Below, piece after piece: positions 25,691 through 34,525 of a stretch of DNA of 64,000 bases; the first letter of the stretch is position 1, and the number at the start of each line of letters is the position of its first letter. This DNA is from Aurantibrevibacter litoralis (lineage in GTDB: Bacteria > Bacteroidota > Bacteroidia > Flavobacteriales > Flavobacteriaceae): the NCBI RefSeq assembly GCF_034651555.1, contig NZ_JAYEEQ010000021.1:3626-67625 (forward strand). Reading direction: 5' to 3'. Below the pieces are notes generated by a model. That model was not told the origin of the DNA and did not search any database. It saw only the letters and a program-made list of their open reading frames with translations. The translations under genes and the position numbers were made by a program.

Positions 25691-26692
25691 ATGAAAAACA
25701 TAGCGCAAATATTAAAGGAGCGTATACTGGTTTTAGACGGTGCCATGGGCACCATGTTGCAACGCTATAAATTCACCGAAGCCGATTTCCGTGGCGAACG
25801 CTTCAAGGATTGGCCACATCCGCTACAGGGCAACAATGACTTGTTGTCCCTTACCCAGCCCGATGCTATTGCCGCCGTACATCGCAGCTACTTTGAGGCC
25901 GGAGCCGATATTGCAGAAACCAATACTTTTTCCGGAACCACCATCGCCATGGCCGATTACCACATGGAAGAATTGGTGTACGAGTTAAACTATGAATCGG
26001 CTCGGATTGCCAAAAAAGTCGCCGACGAGTTTACGGCCAAAGACCCTCATAAACCTCGTTTTGTTGCGGGAAGTATCGGGCCAACCAATAAAACCGCCAG
26101 CATGTCGCCCGATGTAAACGATCCCGGATATAGAGCTATTTCTTTTAACGAACTTAGAGTTGCCTATAAACAGCAGGTAGAAGCTTTATTGGATGGTGGG
26201 GCAGATCTTTTATTAGTAGAAACTATTTTTGATACACTCAACGCCAAAGCGGCCCTGTTTGCTATAGAAGAAGTAAAGGAAGAACGGCAGATTCATGTGC
26301 CTATTATGGTCAGTGGCACTATTACCGACGCATCAGGTAGGACCTTATCAGGACAAACGGCAGAAGCATTTTTAATTTCTATTTCGCATATTCCTATATT
26401 ATCGGTCGGGTTTAATTGCGCTCTAGGAGCCAGTCAATTAACACCCCATTTGGAAGTCATATCCGCAAGAACGGATCATTTTATTTCAGCCCATCCCAAT
26501 GCAGGATTACCCAATGCTTTTGGAGCATATGATGAAACCCCAGCGCAAATGGCAGCACAAATTAAAGAGTATATGGAAAAGGGACTAATAAATATTGTTG
26601 GAGGCTGTTGCGGCACCACCCCGGAACATATTAAGGCAATTGCGGAGTTGGCTGTAACGTATAAACCAAGACCGTTGTCGGTTGTCGGTTGA
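25691..26692 (+). CDS. metH: Methionine synthase, N-terminal homocysteine-binding module (split MetH)
   Basis: 333 residues, equal to the Hcy-binding barrel of MetH only. ILVLDGAMGTMLQRYKF starts the domain; zinc ligands are C243 (GFNCALGA) and C306-C307 (GGCCGTTPEH), which hold homocysteine thiolate. The protein ends soon after and the folate-, cobalamin- and SAM-binding modules are encoded separately from 27091. Splitting of MetH into these two pieces is common in Bacteroidota. The gene opens the SAM-I-controlled operon. Confidence 0.94.
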   Translation: MKNIAQILKERILVLDGAMGTMLQRYKFTEADFRGERFKDWPHPLQGNNDLLSLTQPDAIAAVHRSYFEAGADIAETNTFSGTTIAMADYHMEELVYELNYESARIAKKVADEFTAKDPHKPRFVAGSIGPTNKTASMSPDVNDPGYRAISFNELRVAYKQQVEALLDGGADLLLVETIFDTLNAKAALFAIEEVKEERQIHVPIMVSGTITDASGRTLSGQTAEAFLISISHIPILSVGFNCALGASQLTPHLEVISARTDHFISAHPNAGLPNAFGAYDETPAQMAAQIKEYMEKGLINIVGGCCGTTPEHIKAIAELAVTYKPRPLSVVG

Positions 26693-26702
26693 TGGTTGTT
26701 CG
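26673..26702. repeat. Junction repeat 5' of the S23-type gene
   Basis: GTTGTCGGTTGTCGGTTGAT repeats at the end of metH(N); it is the reverse-complement type of the CAACAGACAAC repeats at 27101-27125. The two arms bracket the small four-helix gene. Confidence 0.6.
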
Positions 26703-26716
26703 GAAATTTTTTTAAA

Positions 26717-27073
26717 ATGGATTATACAGAATTGGAAGTGTGGAAAGAAGCTAGGATTTTGGTTCATATGATTTATAATATAACAAAAAAATTCCCTTCA
26801 GAAGAATTATATGGTTTAACAAATCAAATACGACGCTGTGCCGTGTCAATTCCTTCAAACATTGCAGAGGGTTGTGGGCGGAGAACCTCGGCTGATACGA
26901 TTCAATTTTTACACATAGCTAGGGGTTCTTTATATGAATTGGAAACACAATCTTTTATTGCAATAGACCAAAATTATTTAAACAAAGAGGATTTTGATTC
27001 TGTTTTTAATCAGATCGTAAAGTGTAAAAAACTTATAAATGGTTTTATTAATTATTACAAAAAGACAAAATAA
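26717..27073 (+). CDS. Four-helix bundle protein (S23 / rRNA intervening-sequence protein family)
   Basis: 118 residues from the ATG at 26717 (TTG at 26696 rejected because it lies in the repeat). MDYTELEVWKEARILVHMIYN, then the family signature FPSEELYGLTNQIRRCAVSIPSNIAEG, and a C-terminal Lys-rich helix. The family is found in 23S rRNA intervening sequences and, in Bacteroidota, as stray single genes; its function is unknown. Here it interrupts the metH(N)-metH(C) pair and is flanked by AACAAC-type repeats in opposite orientation, which suggests insertion of a small mobile-like unit. It is in the same direction and would be co-transcribed. Confidence 0.92.
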   Translation: MDYTELEVWKEARILVHMIYNITKKFPSEELYGLTNQIRRCAVSIPSNIAEGCGRRTSADTIQFLHIARGSLYELETQSFIAIDQNYLNKEDFDSVFNQIVKCKKLINGFINYYKKTK

Positions 27074-27090
27074 CGTCTGGAAAAAACACA

Positions 27091-29796
27091 ATGAAACTAT
27101 CAACAGACAACGGTCAACAGACAACTAGATTTTTAAAGCTAAGCGGACTTGAACCTCTCATCATCACTCCGGAAAGCAATTTTGTGAATGTTGGGGAGCG
27201 TACTAATGTGGCGGGTTCTAAGATGTTTCTTAGGCTTATAAAGGAGGAAAAATTTGAAGAAGCTTTAAAAGTAGCCAGAGACCAAGTAGAAGGTGGTGCG
27301 CAAATCATCGATATTAACATGGATGATGGGCTCATCGATGGCAAAGAAGCCATGGTAAAGTTCCTTAATCTGGTAATTGCCGAACCGGATATATCCAGAG
27401 TTCCTATTATGATTGATAGTTCTAAATGGGACATTATTGAGGCCGGCTTGCAAGTGGTACAAGGAAAATGTGTGGTAAACTCCATCAGTTTAAAAGAAGG
27501 GGAGGCGCAATTTATGCATCAAGCCAAACTCATAAAACGCTACGGAGCTGCCGTAATCGTCATGGCCTTTGACGAGGTTGGTCAGGCCGATAATTACGAC
27601 CGGCGTATCGAAATCGCAAAACGATCGTACGATATTTTGGTAGATAAAGTGGGTTTTCCGCCGGAAGACATCATCTTCGATCTCAATATTTTTCCGGTGG
27701 CCACGGGAATGGAGGAGCATAAATTAAATGCGCTCGATTTTATAAAGGCCACTTCTTGGGTACGTAAAAATCTGCCATATTGCAGCGTTAGTGGTGGTGT
27801 AAGCAATGTATCCTTCTCCTTCCGCGGAAATAATCCGGTACGGGAAGCCATGCATTCTGTGTTTTTGTACCATGCTATAAAGGCAGGGATGAATATGGGT
27901 ATTGTCAACCCCACCATGCTGGAGGTCTATGACGATATTCCCAAAGATTTGCTGGAACGGGTAGAAGACGTAATTCTCAATAGAAGGGACGATGCCACGG
28001 AGCGTTTACTGGATTTTGCGGAATCGGTGATAGGGAAAACCAAGGAAAGCAAGGTAGATCTATCATGGAGAACAGAGCCGTTACAAAACAGAATTACCCG
28101 CGCTTTGGTAAAAGGAATAGATGAGTTTATTACCGAAGATGTAGAGGAAGCCAGACAGCAAGCCAATAAACCCATAGAAGTTATTGAAGGCCATTTAATG
28201 ATTGGGATGAATGTGGTGGGCGACTTATTTGGGAGCGGTAAAATGTTTTTACCTCAAGTCGTAAAATCGGCGCGTGTTATGAAAAAAGCAGTAGCCTATC
28301 TGTTACCATTTATTGAAGAAGAAAAACTCCTTAATCCTCAAGTAGGCGATGAAAAGGGAAACGGTAAAATCTTAATGGCGACGGTGAAAGGCGATGTCCA
28401 CGACATTGGAAAAAATATAGTAAGTGTAGTACTGGCCTGTAACAGTTATGAAATTGTAGATTTAGGGGTAATGGTACCCCCAGAAAAAATTATGGCTGCA
28501 GCGATAGAACACGAAGTAGATATTATTGGTTTGAGTGGCTTAATTACGCCGTCTTTAGATGAAATGGTCTTTTTAGCCAAAGAAATGGAGCGTCAAAATT
28601 TTAAAATCCCTCTGCTCATTGGAGGAGCCACCACCAGTAAAGCCCATACTGCTGTAAAAATTGATACGCAATACAGTGAAACCGTGGTGCATGTTAATGA
28701 TGCCTCCAGAGCGGTCACCGTAGTAGGCGATCTTTTGCAGAAAGAAACCTCACAGGCGTATAAAAAAGGAATTAAAACGGACTATGCCGATTTTAGGGAT
28801 AAGTTTCTGAAGCGAACTAAAATAAAGGAATATAAAACGCTCGCCCAAGCCAGAGCGAATAAGTTCAAGATTGATTGGAATAGTGCCGAAATTATAGAAC
28901 CAAAAGAATTGGGCATTCATGTTTTTGAGGATTTTGATTTGCGAAAATTAGATGATTTTATAGATTGGTCGCCCTTTTTTAGAAGTTGGGAACTACATGG
29001 AAAGTACCCGGATATTCTAAAGGATGATGTCGTAGGGGAACAAGCTGTAGCGCTTTTTGACGATGCCAGAAAGATGTTGGAAACAATTTTTAAAGAAAAA
29101 AAGCTGAAAGCTAAGGCAATTTTCGGCTTGTTTCCGGCGAATACGGTTGGGGATGACGATATTGAGGTGATTACGGCCGGTAAAACCTATACATTTAGAA
29201 CGCTACGGCAGCAGTTGAAACGAAAAGAAGGTGTGGCAGATTATGCGCTGGCCGACTTTATAGCGCCAAAAAGCACTGGAAGACAAGATTATATTGGATG
29301 CTTTTGCGTAACCACGGGATTCGGGGTAGATGAAATGGCAGATGCCTACCGTGAGAATCTGGATGACTATAATTCTATTTTAGTGAAGGCCTTGGCAGAT
29401 CGTTTGGCAGAGGCGTATGCCGAATATCTGCATAAAGAAGTACGAAGGAACTATTGGGGCTATGCGGCCGACGAAAACCTGTCTAATGAGGCATTAATTA
29501 ATGAAACCTATAAAGGCATCCGTCCGGCACCGGGATATCCTGCGTGTCCCGATCATTTAGAAAAACGAACCATTTGGGAAATGCTCGATGTAGAAAATAC
29601 CATTGGGGTAAAACTCACTGAAAGTTTGGCCATGTGGCCTGCTTCTAGTGTAAGCGGCTATTATTTTGCAAATCCGGAAGCAAGGTATTTTGGGCTAGGA
29701 AAAATTAAGGAAGATCAGGTCGAAGATTTTGCCAAGCGCAAAGGAATACCTTTGGATGAAGCAACGAGATGGTTGGCCACGAATATAGCAGATTGA
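27091..29796 (+). CDS. metH: Methionine synthase, C-terminal folate/cobalamin/SAM modules (split MetH)
   Basis: 901 residues. Folate (pterin-binding) barrel at about 20-290 (FVNVGERTNVAGSKMF; DINMDDGLIDG), cap plus B12 domain at about 330-570 with the cobalt ligand His437 in GDVHDIGKNIV, and the SAM-activation domain at about 590-901 with RPAPGYPACPDH. It transfers methyl from methyl-tetrahydrofolate via cobalamin to homocysteine held by the separate N-terminal protein. The first dozen residues (STDNGQQTT) are encoded by the CAACAGACAAC repeat at 27101-27125. Confidence 0.95.
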   Translation: MKLSTDNGQQTTRFLKLSGLEPLIITPESNFVNVGERTNVAGSKMFLRLIKEEKFEEALKVARDQVEGGAQIIDINMDDGLIDGKEAMVKFLNLVIAEPDISRVPIMIDSSKWDIIEAGLQVVQGKCVVNSISLKEGEAQFMHQAKLIKRYGAAVIVMAFDEVGQADNYDRRIEIAKRSYDILVDKVGFPPEDIIFDLNIFPVATGMEEHKLNALDFIKATSWVRKNLPYCSVSGGVSNVSFSFRGNNPVREAMHSVFLYHAIKAGMNMGIVNPTMLEVYDDIPKDLLERVEDVILNRRDDATERLLDFAESVIGKTKESKVDLSWRTEPLQNRITRALVKGIDEFITEDVEEARQQANKPIEVIEGHLMIGMNVVGDLFGSGKMFLPQVVKSARVMKKAVAYLLPFIEEEKLLNPQVGDEKGNGKILMATVKGDVHDIGKNIVSVVLACNSYEIVDLGVMVPPEKIMAAAIEHEVDIIGLSGLITPSLDEMVFLAKEMERQNFKIPLLIGGATTSKAHTAVKIDTQYSETVVHVNDASRAVTVVGDLLQKETSQAYKKGIKTDYADFRDKFLKRTKIKEYKTLAQARANKFKIDWNSAEIIEPKELGIHVFEDFDLRKLDDFIDWSPFFRSWELHGKYPDILKDDVVGEQAVALFDDARKMLETIFKEKKLKAKAIFGLFPANTVGDDDIEVITAGKTYTFRTLRQQLKRKEGVADYALADFIAPKSTGRQDYIGCFCVTTGFGVDEMADAYRENLDDYNSILVKALADRLAEAYAEYLHKEVRRNYWGYAADENLSNEALINETYKGIRPAPGYPACPDHLEKRTIWEMLDVENTIGVKLTESLAMWPASSVSGYYFANPEARYFGLGKIKEDQVEDFAKRKGIPLDEATRWLATNIAD
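27101..27125. repeat. Junction repeat inside the start of metH (C-terminal part)
   Basis: CAACAGACAAC occurs at 27101-27111 and again at 27115-27125, within the first codons of the gene. It faces the inverted version at 26673-26702 across the S23-type gene. Confidence 0.6.
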
Positions 29797-29926
29797 TGAT
29801 GTTGAGATAGAAACCCAAGTCTAAATAAGTAATTTCCCTCTGGAAGGGAAGCTCGTCCGGAACATGTTTTCGGTAGGTTAAGGGAGTCGAAATAGAAACA
29901 ACGAACCAACACAATAAAATAAACAC

Positions 29927-30172
29927 TTGAAACAAAAATTCATAGAATTATCATTGGGAAGCCATCTCATATCGCATGGTTATACAACTGATAACAAAGA
30001 GATAACCGAAGAAGTGAAAATAGAAGGTTTTTCTAAAAAAATAGTTGCGATTTCCAGAATTAAATCAGTAAGTGAAAAATATATCTTGATAGATTACCTA
30101 AGTGGCAGATGGATTTATTGGGAGTATGAAGGGGATTATAAATTTATAAAAAGGGTATTGTTGGAAAAATGA
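29927..30172 (+). CDS. Small hypothetical protein coupled to metF
   Basis: 81 residues with a TTG start (no ATG is available early in the frame). It has no signal or membrane segment; the sequence is mixed alpha/beta with KIEGFSKKIVAISRIKSVS and a Trp/Tyr-rich end (GRWIYWEYEGDYKF). I do not recognise it. The stop overlaps the metF start by four bases (ATGA), which argues that it is really translated. A role with MTHFR or MetH is only a contextual guess. Confidence 0.6.
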   Translation: MKQKFIELSLGSHLISHGYTTDNKEITEEVKIEGFSKKIVAISRIKSVSEKYILIDYLSGRWIYWEYEGDYKFIKRVLLEK

Positions 30173-31122
30173 AAGTAACAGACCATATAAAAGCAGCAAA
30201 CGGAAACACCTTGTTTTCCTTTGAGTTGATACCGCCCGTAAAGGGACGCAGTATTCAGGAATTGTACAATAACATCGACCCATTGATGGAGTTCAATCCG
30301 CCATTTATTGATGTAACCACTTCTAGGGAAGAGTATATTTATATTGATAAAGACGGACTTTTAGATAAAAAACTGACGCGGATGCGCCCTGGCACCGTGG
30401 GCATTTGCGCATCCATAAAACACAAATACAAGGTAGATACCGTGCCGCATGTGCTTTGCGGTGGGTTTACAAAGGAGGAAACGGAGTATATGCTTATTGA
30501 TTGTCAATACCTGGGTATCGATAACGTAATGGCATTAAGAGGCGATGCCATGAAAGATGAGAAATATTTTGAACCAACTAAGGGTGGACATGCCTATGCA
30601 AGCGATTTGGTAGCCCAAATTAGGAATATGAGTAATGGGAACTACCTTCATGAAGTAGTGGAAACCGATAATTGTATTGATTTTTGCATTGGCGTAGCCG
30701 GCTATCCCGAAAAACATTTGGAAGCTCCTTCTTTAATATCAGATTTAAAAAGGCTTAAAGCAAAAATAGATGCCGGTGCCGATTATGTGGTTACACAAAT
30801 GTTTTTCGACAATCAGAAATATTTTCAGTTTGTGAATGCAGCACGCGACATAGGGATTACGGTACCCATTATTCCCGGGATTAAGCCTATAGCGGTAAAA
30901 AAGCACTTGCAACTCTTGCCTCATGTTTTTAGAATCGATATTCCACAAGATCTTATTGATGCGGTAGATCATTGTAAGAATAATGCCGAGGTACGGCAAG
31001 TGGGTATAGAATGGAGTATTCAGCAATCTAAAGAATTAAAAAAGGCCGGTGTTCCCGTGTTGCATTATTACTCTATGGGAAAGTCCGACAACATTAGGGC
31101 GATAGCCAAGGAAGTGTTTTAG
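30169..31122 (+). CDS. metF: 5,10-methylenetetrahydrofolate reductase
   Basis: 317 residues. FSFELIPPVKGRSIQELYNNI carries the catalytic Glu of the MTHFR barrel; VMALRGDAMKDE, YPEKHLEAP and ADYVVTQMFFDNQKYFQF are the other family patterns, and PIIPGIKPI follows. It reduces methylene-THF to methyl-THF with FAD and feeds the MetH pair encoded just upstream in the same riboswitch-controlled operon. It is the last gene; a modest terminator follows. Confidence 0.96.
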   Translation: MKVTDHIKAANGNTLFSFELIPPVKGRSIQELYNNIDPLMEFNPPFIDVTTSREEYIYIDKDGLLDKKLTRMRPGTVGICASIKHKYKVDTVPHVLCGGFTKEETEYMLIDCQYLGIDNVMALRGDAMKDEKYFEPTKGGHAYASDLVAQIRNMSNGNYLHEVVETDNCIDFCIGVAGYPEKHLEAPSLISDLKRLKAKIDAGADYVVTQMFFDNQKYFQFVNAARDIGITVPIIPGIKPIAVKKHLQLLPHVFRIDIPQDLIDAVDHCKNNAEVRQVGIEWSIQQSKELKKAGVPVLHYYSMGKSDNIRAIAKEVF

Positions 31123-31127
31123 ATACA

Positions 31128-31157
31128 ATAGCGTCTGGGTGCTATCTCGGTTTTTTT
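31128..31157 (+). terminator. Probable terminator after metF
   Basis: ATAGC (31128-31132) with GCTAT (31141-31145), followed within five bases by T7. The stem is short. Confidence 0.55.
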
Positions 31158-31202
31158 GGGTTTTCTGCCATAATTGATGCCTAGGCAACCATTATATTTT
31201 CC

Positions 31203-31210
31203 TATTTTTG
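31203..31210 (+). promoter_or_regulatory. -7 element for the PagL-like gene
   Basis: TATTTTTG, perfect TAnnTTTG, six bases before the ATG at 31217, so the transcript would be essentially leaderless. This also rules out a TTG start at 31208 that lies inside the box. Confidence 0.6.
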
Positions 31211-31216
31211 CGCCCA

Positions 31217-32323
31217 ATGGATATAAAACCCTTTTTAGGTCTGTTTTTTTTAACTGCTTTTGGTTTGGCTCAAGAAAGTGGTGAAGAAGTAAAAAGGTAT
31301 ACGCTGGATGCCAACCAGTTTAATGGTTCTATTTTATTACACAATCCCGATATTTCACATTTAATTACCGGCCATCCTTCTGGAGTAATCTTAAGTTACA
31401 ACAGAAAAACCTACGGATTTCAAGAATGGGAACGTCGTTACAATTACCCAGATGTAGGTGTTTCCTTTGTGTATCAAGATATGGGGAATAGTATTTTAGG
31501 GCAGAATTTTGGAATCTATGCTCATTATAATTTCTATTTTTTTAATCGTAATGTTCAGTTTCGGTTGGGGCAAGGTATTGCCTATAATACCAACCCGTAC
31601 GATAAAAACCGAAATTTTAGAAACAATGCCTACGGAAGCCATTTATTGAGTTCTACCTATTTTATGCTTAACTACCACAAAGAGAACCTCATTGCAGGGT
31701 TGGGGTTCAAAGCCGGACTTTCCGTAATTCACTATTCTAATGCAAATTTTAAGGCACCCAATACTTCTACCAATACCTTGGCATTAAACGTAGGTGTCAC
31801 CTATGACTTAGACGGGGGTACTGCGCCTGTAGCATATCATAAGGATACTCTACGAAATAAAATAACAGAACCCATTCATTACAATTTTGTGTTCCGAAGC
31901 GGCATTAATGAGAGTGATGTCATTAATTCCGGGCAATTTCCATTTTATATCGTGTCGGCGTATGCCGATAAACGCCTTAGCAGGTACAGTGGCCTTCAGT
32001 TGGGCACAGAGGTATTTTTTTCTAATTTTTTAAAGGATTTAATACGTTTTCAGTCCATTGCCTTTCCGGAAAATAATGTGGCTATAGACGATGATTATAA
32101 ACGTGTTGGCTTGTTTTTGGGGCACGAGCTCTATATCAACAAAATGTCAGTGGTTACCCAATTGGGGTACTATGTGTACTATCCTTTCGATTTTGAAGGA
32201 CGGGTTTACAATAGAATTGGCTTAAAACGCTATTTTGGCTCCAAAGTTTTTGGTGCAGTAACCTTAAAATCGCATGGAGCTAAAGCAGAGGCCGTGGAAT
32301 TTGGAATTGGAATACGCCTGTAA
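31217..32323 (+). CDS. Acyloxyacyl hydrolase (PagL-type lipid A 3-O-deacylase family)
   Basis: 368 residues from the ATG at 31217, with signal peptide MDIKPFLGLFFLTAFGLAQ. The barrel carries HYSNANFKAPNTSTNTLAL at 172 onward, matching the PagL catalytic H-x-S-N motif and following P-N; GHPSGVILSYNRKTYG and LGQGIAYNTNPYDKNRNFRNNA are conserved in the Bacteroidota relatives. PagL removes a 3-O acyl chain from lipid A at the outer membrane; at 368 residues it is about twice the size of Pseudomonas PagL, as is usual for this group. The neighbour overlaps closely (2-base gap), a DUF2807 lipoprotein. Confidence 0.85.
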   Translation: MDIKPFLGLFFLTAFGLAQESGEEVKRYTLDANQFNGSILLHNPDISHLITGHPSGVILSYNRKTYGFQEWERRYNYPDVGVSFVYQDMGNSILGQNFGIYAHYNFYFFNRNVQFRLGQGIAYNTNPYDKNRNFRNNAYGSHLLSSTYFMLNYHKENLIAGLGFKAGLSVIHYSNANFKAPNTSTNTLALNVGVTYDLDGGTAPVAYHKDTLRNKITEPIHYNFVFRSGINESDVINSGQFPFYIVSAYADKRLSRYSGLQLGTEVFFSNFLKDLIRFQSIAFPENNVAIDDDYKRVGLFLGHELYINKMSVVTQLGYYVYYPFDFEGRVYNRIGLKRYFGSKVFGAVTLKSHGAKAEAVEFGIGIRL

Positions 32324-32324
32324 T

Positions 32325-33104
32325 ATGAGAACGACCAAATACATACAAAACCTACAAAAATGGATAGCGTTGCTATCTTTGGCGCTATTCATAGGCTGTA
32401 ACGGCGAAAATGTCCCTGATTGTTTTCAAAATGCAGGTGATCTAGTTCGGGAAGATATCTCGGTGGCCAACTTTACCAAGATTACCGTTGGGAAAAATGT
32501 ACAATTGGTTTTACAGCAAGGTGATGAAATTCGTGTCTCCGTAGAAACCGGAAAATTTCTACTTAACGAGGTATCGGTAGAGGTGAAAGACGATCGTTTG
32601 CTTCTAATAGATACTAACGATTGTAATTTTGTTCGGAGTTTTGGCCTGACAAAGGTGTATGTTACTGCCCCGAATATTACGGAAATTCGCAGCAGTACAG
32701 GTTTTCCTATACGAAGCGAAGGGGTTTTGCGGTACCCTAATCTTGCCTTGCTTTCCGAAAGTTTTACCGATCCGGAAGCCGATGTAACCAGTGGTGAGTT
32801 TACTTTGGATTTGGAAACAGAAAGCCTTTCCATTGTTTCCAACGGACTGTCCTTTTTTAATCTCCGGGGTAGTACCAACAATTTTCAAATCACTTTTGCT
32901 GCCGGTGATGCCCGTTTGGAAGCTACCGAATTAATAGCGCAACACATTACCCTAAATCACCGAGGAACCAACGATATGCGCCTAAACCCCCAACAATCCT
33001 TACAGGGAATTATAAGAGCTACAGGAGATGTAGTCGCTATAAACAGACCGCCATTGGTGGACGTACAAGAGCTTTTTAAAGGGAAGTTGATATTTAGGGA
33101 GTGA
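32325..33104 (+). CDS. DUF2807 (GIN) domain lipoprotein
   Basis: 259 residues from the ATG at 32325, one base after the preceding stop; the longer ATG at 32274 would overlap and lack a signal peptide. MRTTKYIQNLQKWIALLSLALFIGC gives a lipoprotein signal with lipid-modified Cys. The rest is a right-handed beta-solenoid-like DUF2807 head (VAPNITEIRSSTGFPI; GDARLEATELIAQHI). The family is secreted or surface-attached with unknown function. Co-transcribed with the PagL-like gene. Confidence 0.85.
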   Translation: MRTTKYIQNLQKWIALLSLALFIGCNGENVPDCFQNAGDLVREDISVANFTKITVGKNVQLVLQQGDEIRVSVETGKFLLNEVSVEVKDDRLLLIDTNDCNFVRSFGLTKVYVTAPNITEIRSSTGFPIRSEGVLRYPNLALLSESFTDPEADVTSGEFTLDLETESLSIVSNGLSFFNLRGSTNNFQITFAAGDARLEATELIAQHITLNHRGTNDMRLNPQQSLQGIIRATGDVVAINRPPLVDVQELFKGKLIFRE

Positions 33105-33114
33105 TGTATTTAAA

Positions 33115-33190
33115 TTTTGAATTTTGAACTTGATACTTGAACTTGATACTTGAGCTTGAACTTGATACTTGATCTTGTATTTGTATTTGC
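33115..33190. repeat. TTGA-rich tandem repeat with three 13-bp units
   Basis: AACTTGATACTTG occurs exactly at 33127-33139, 33140-33152 and 33159-33171, within a longer TTGA/TTTGA-rich stretch. It lies between the DUF2807 stop and the serine-hydrolase promoter. Confidence 0.8.
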
Positions 33191-33208
33191 TTTTTGAGCT
33201 TATATTTG
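33180..33208 (+). promoter_or_regulatory. Promoter of the serine hydrolase gene
   Basis: TTTG (33180-33183), 17-base spacer, TATATTTG (33201-33208): both Bacteroidota elements at proper spacing. The -33 element is the end of the tandem repeat. Confidence 0.65.
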
Positions 33209-33230
33209 AAAATTTTAAACCATAAGCATT

Positions 33231-34337
33231 TTGAAACCGATAGCTTCGTATGTACGGGAAATGCTTGTTTCGCTTCGTATTTTGGGAAATTCCCCAAAAC
33301 TTCAGGGCTTGACGAAGGCGGATGCTTTATTGGCCAGTCTCATCCGAAAAAAAAAGGTACCCGGCTTGGCCATTACCGTAGTAAAAGATAATGCTGTTTT
33401 TTTTCAAAAAGGATATGGCTACGCCGATATAGCGAAAAAGATACCCGCAGACCCAAAACGCAGCGTTTTTAGGATTGCCAGTGTGTCCAAACCGATAGCA
33501 GCCACGGCGCTCGCTAAGATGGTACAGGAAGGGCTACTAGATTTGGACGCTTCTTTTTATACCTATGTACCCTATTATCCTAAAAAGAAATATGACTTTA
33601 CCATTCGGCAATTGGCGAGCCACACTGCGGGAATACGAGGGTATCGGGGTAAGGAATATGCACTAAATCAGCCTTTTTCCATCAAGGAAAGTATTGCAGT
33701 ATTTAAGGATGATGCCCTTCTTTTTGAACCAGGAACAGCGTATTTCTATAACAGTTTTGACTGGGTTTTAATTTCTTTGGCCATGCAAGAAGTGAGCGGT
33801 ATGCCTTTTGAAACCCTTGTAGCGCACTATGTCTTGGAGCCATTGGGCCTCACAAACACCTTTCCGGAAAAAACCGATGCCTTACCACCCGATACAGTAG
33901 TCTTTTATTCCAAAACAGTAAACGGATTTACCAATGCAACACCGGTAAATAACTTGTATAAGTTGGCAGGTGGGGGATATTTATCCACCTCCGAAGATAT
34001 AGCACGATTTGGTCAGGCATATTTAAACCGAAGTGTTCTGGATGAAGGAGCTGTTGCTCAGTTTCTTACTTCCGAAATAATCAATGGAACACCAACCTAT
34101 TATGGTTTAGGCTGGCAGGTAAGTCGGGATACAAAGGGCCGACCATATTACGGCCATGTAGGCAATGGAGTAGGGGGTTATGCCCTTTTTTATGCCTACC
34201 CAGAAGAACAAATGGTGTTTTCCATCCTAATGAACAGCACAAATCCCGGAATTGAGAAAGATTTAGATGAAATTGTGGATGTTTTGATAGGCTCCCAACA
34301 TCCAAACACCAAGCATCAAGAGAATTCAGCAGCATAA
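33231..34337 (+). CDS. Beta-lactamase-fold serine hydrolase
   Basis: 368 residues if the TTG at 33231 is used; an ATG at 33261 gives 358. Both lie downstream of the promoter. Ser84-x-x-Lys87 (ASVSK) is the nucleophile motif, YFYNSFDW holds the conserved Tyr, and GHVGNGVGGYAL the third motif. FRIASVSKPIAATALAKMV and LASHTAGIRGYRG are typical of the class C / esterase-like group found across Flavobacteriaceae. No signal peptide is apparent with either start, so it may be cytoplasmic or exported by another route. The substrate is unknown; antibiotic resistance should not be assumed. Confidence 0.88.
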   Translation: MKPIASYVREMLVSLRILGNSPKLQGLTKADALLASLIRKKKVPGLAITVVKDNAVFFQKGYGYADIAKKIPADPKRSVFRIASVSKPIAATALAKMVQEGLLDLDASFYTYVPYYPKKKYDFTIRQLASHTAGIRGYRGKEYALNQPFSIKESIAVFKDDALLFEPGTAYFYNSFDWVLISLAMQEVSGMPFETLVAHYVLEPLGLTNTFPEKTDALPPDTVVFYSKTVNGFTNATPVNNLYKLAGGGYLSTSEDIARFGQAYLNRSVLDEGAVAQFLTSEIINGTPTYYGLGWQVSRDTKGRPYYGHVGNGVGGYALFYAYPEEQMVFSILMNSTNPGIEKDLDEIVDVLIGSQHPNTKHQENSAA

Positions 34338-34491
34338 TCTCCCTCCTTGGGAGCGGTTAGTGTAGGTCAGCCTTTGAAAGAGCTTTCAAATATGCGGTGG
34401 CGCACCTACCAGTACCGTGTTTTTAGGTACTGCTTTTTCAATCCTGTTAACTTTAAAATCGATAGCGTTAATGATTGCGAAGTAGAGGCCG

Positions 34492-34499
34492 TAATTTTG
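34492..34499 (+). promoter_or_regulatory. -7 element for the ytxH-like operon
   Basis: TAATTTTG, perfect TAnnTTTG, 26 bases before the ATG at 34526. No convincing -33 element. Confidence 0.5.
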
Positions 34500-34525
34500 A
34501 GGTTTAACTCTTAAAATAAATACAA

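Noticed and set aside
33231..34337. Calling the serine hydrolase an antibiotic-resistance beta-lactamase
   Set aside because: Only the general S-x-x-K fold is seen; no signal peptide or class-specific features.
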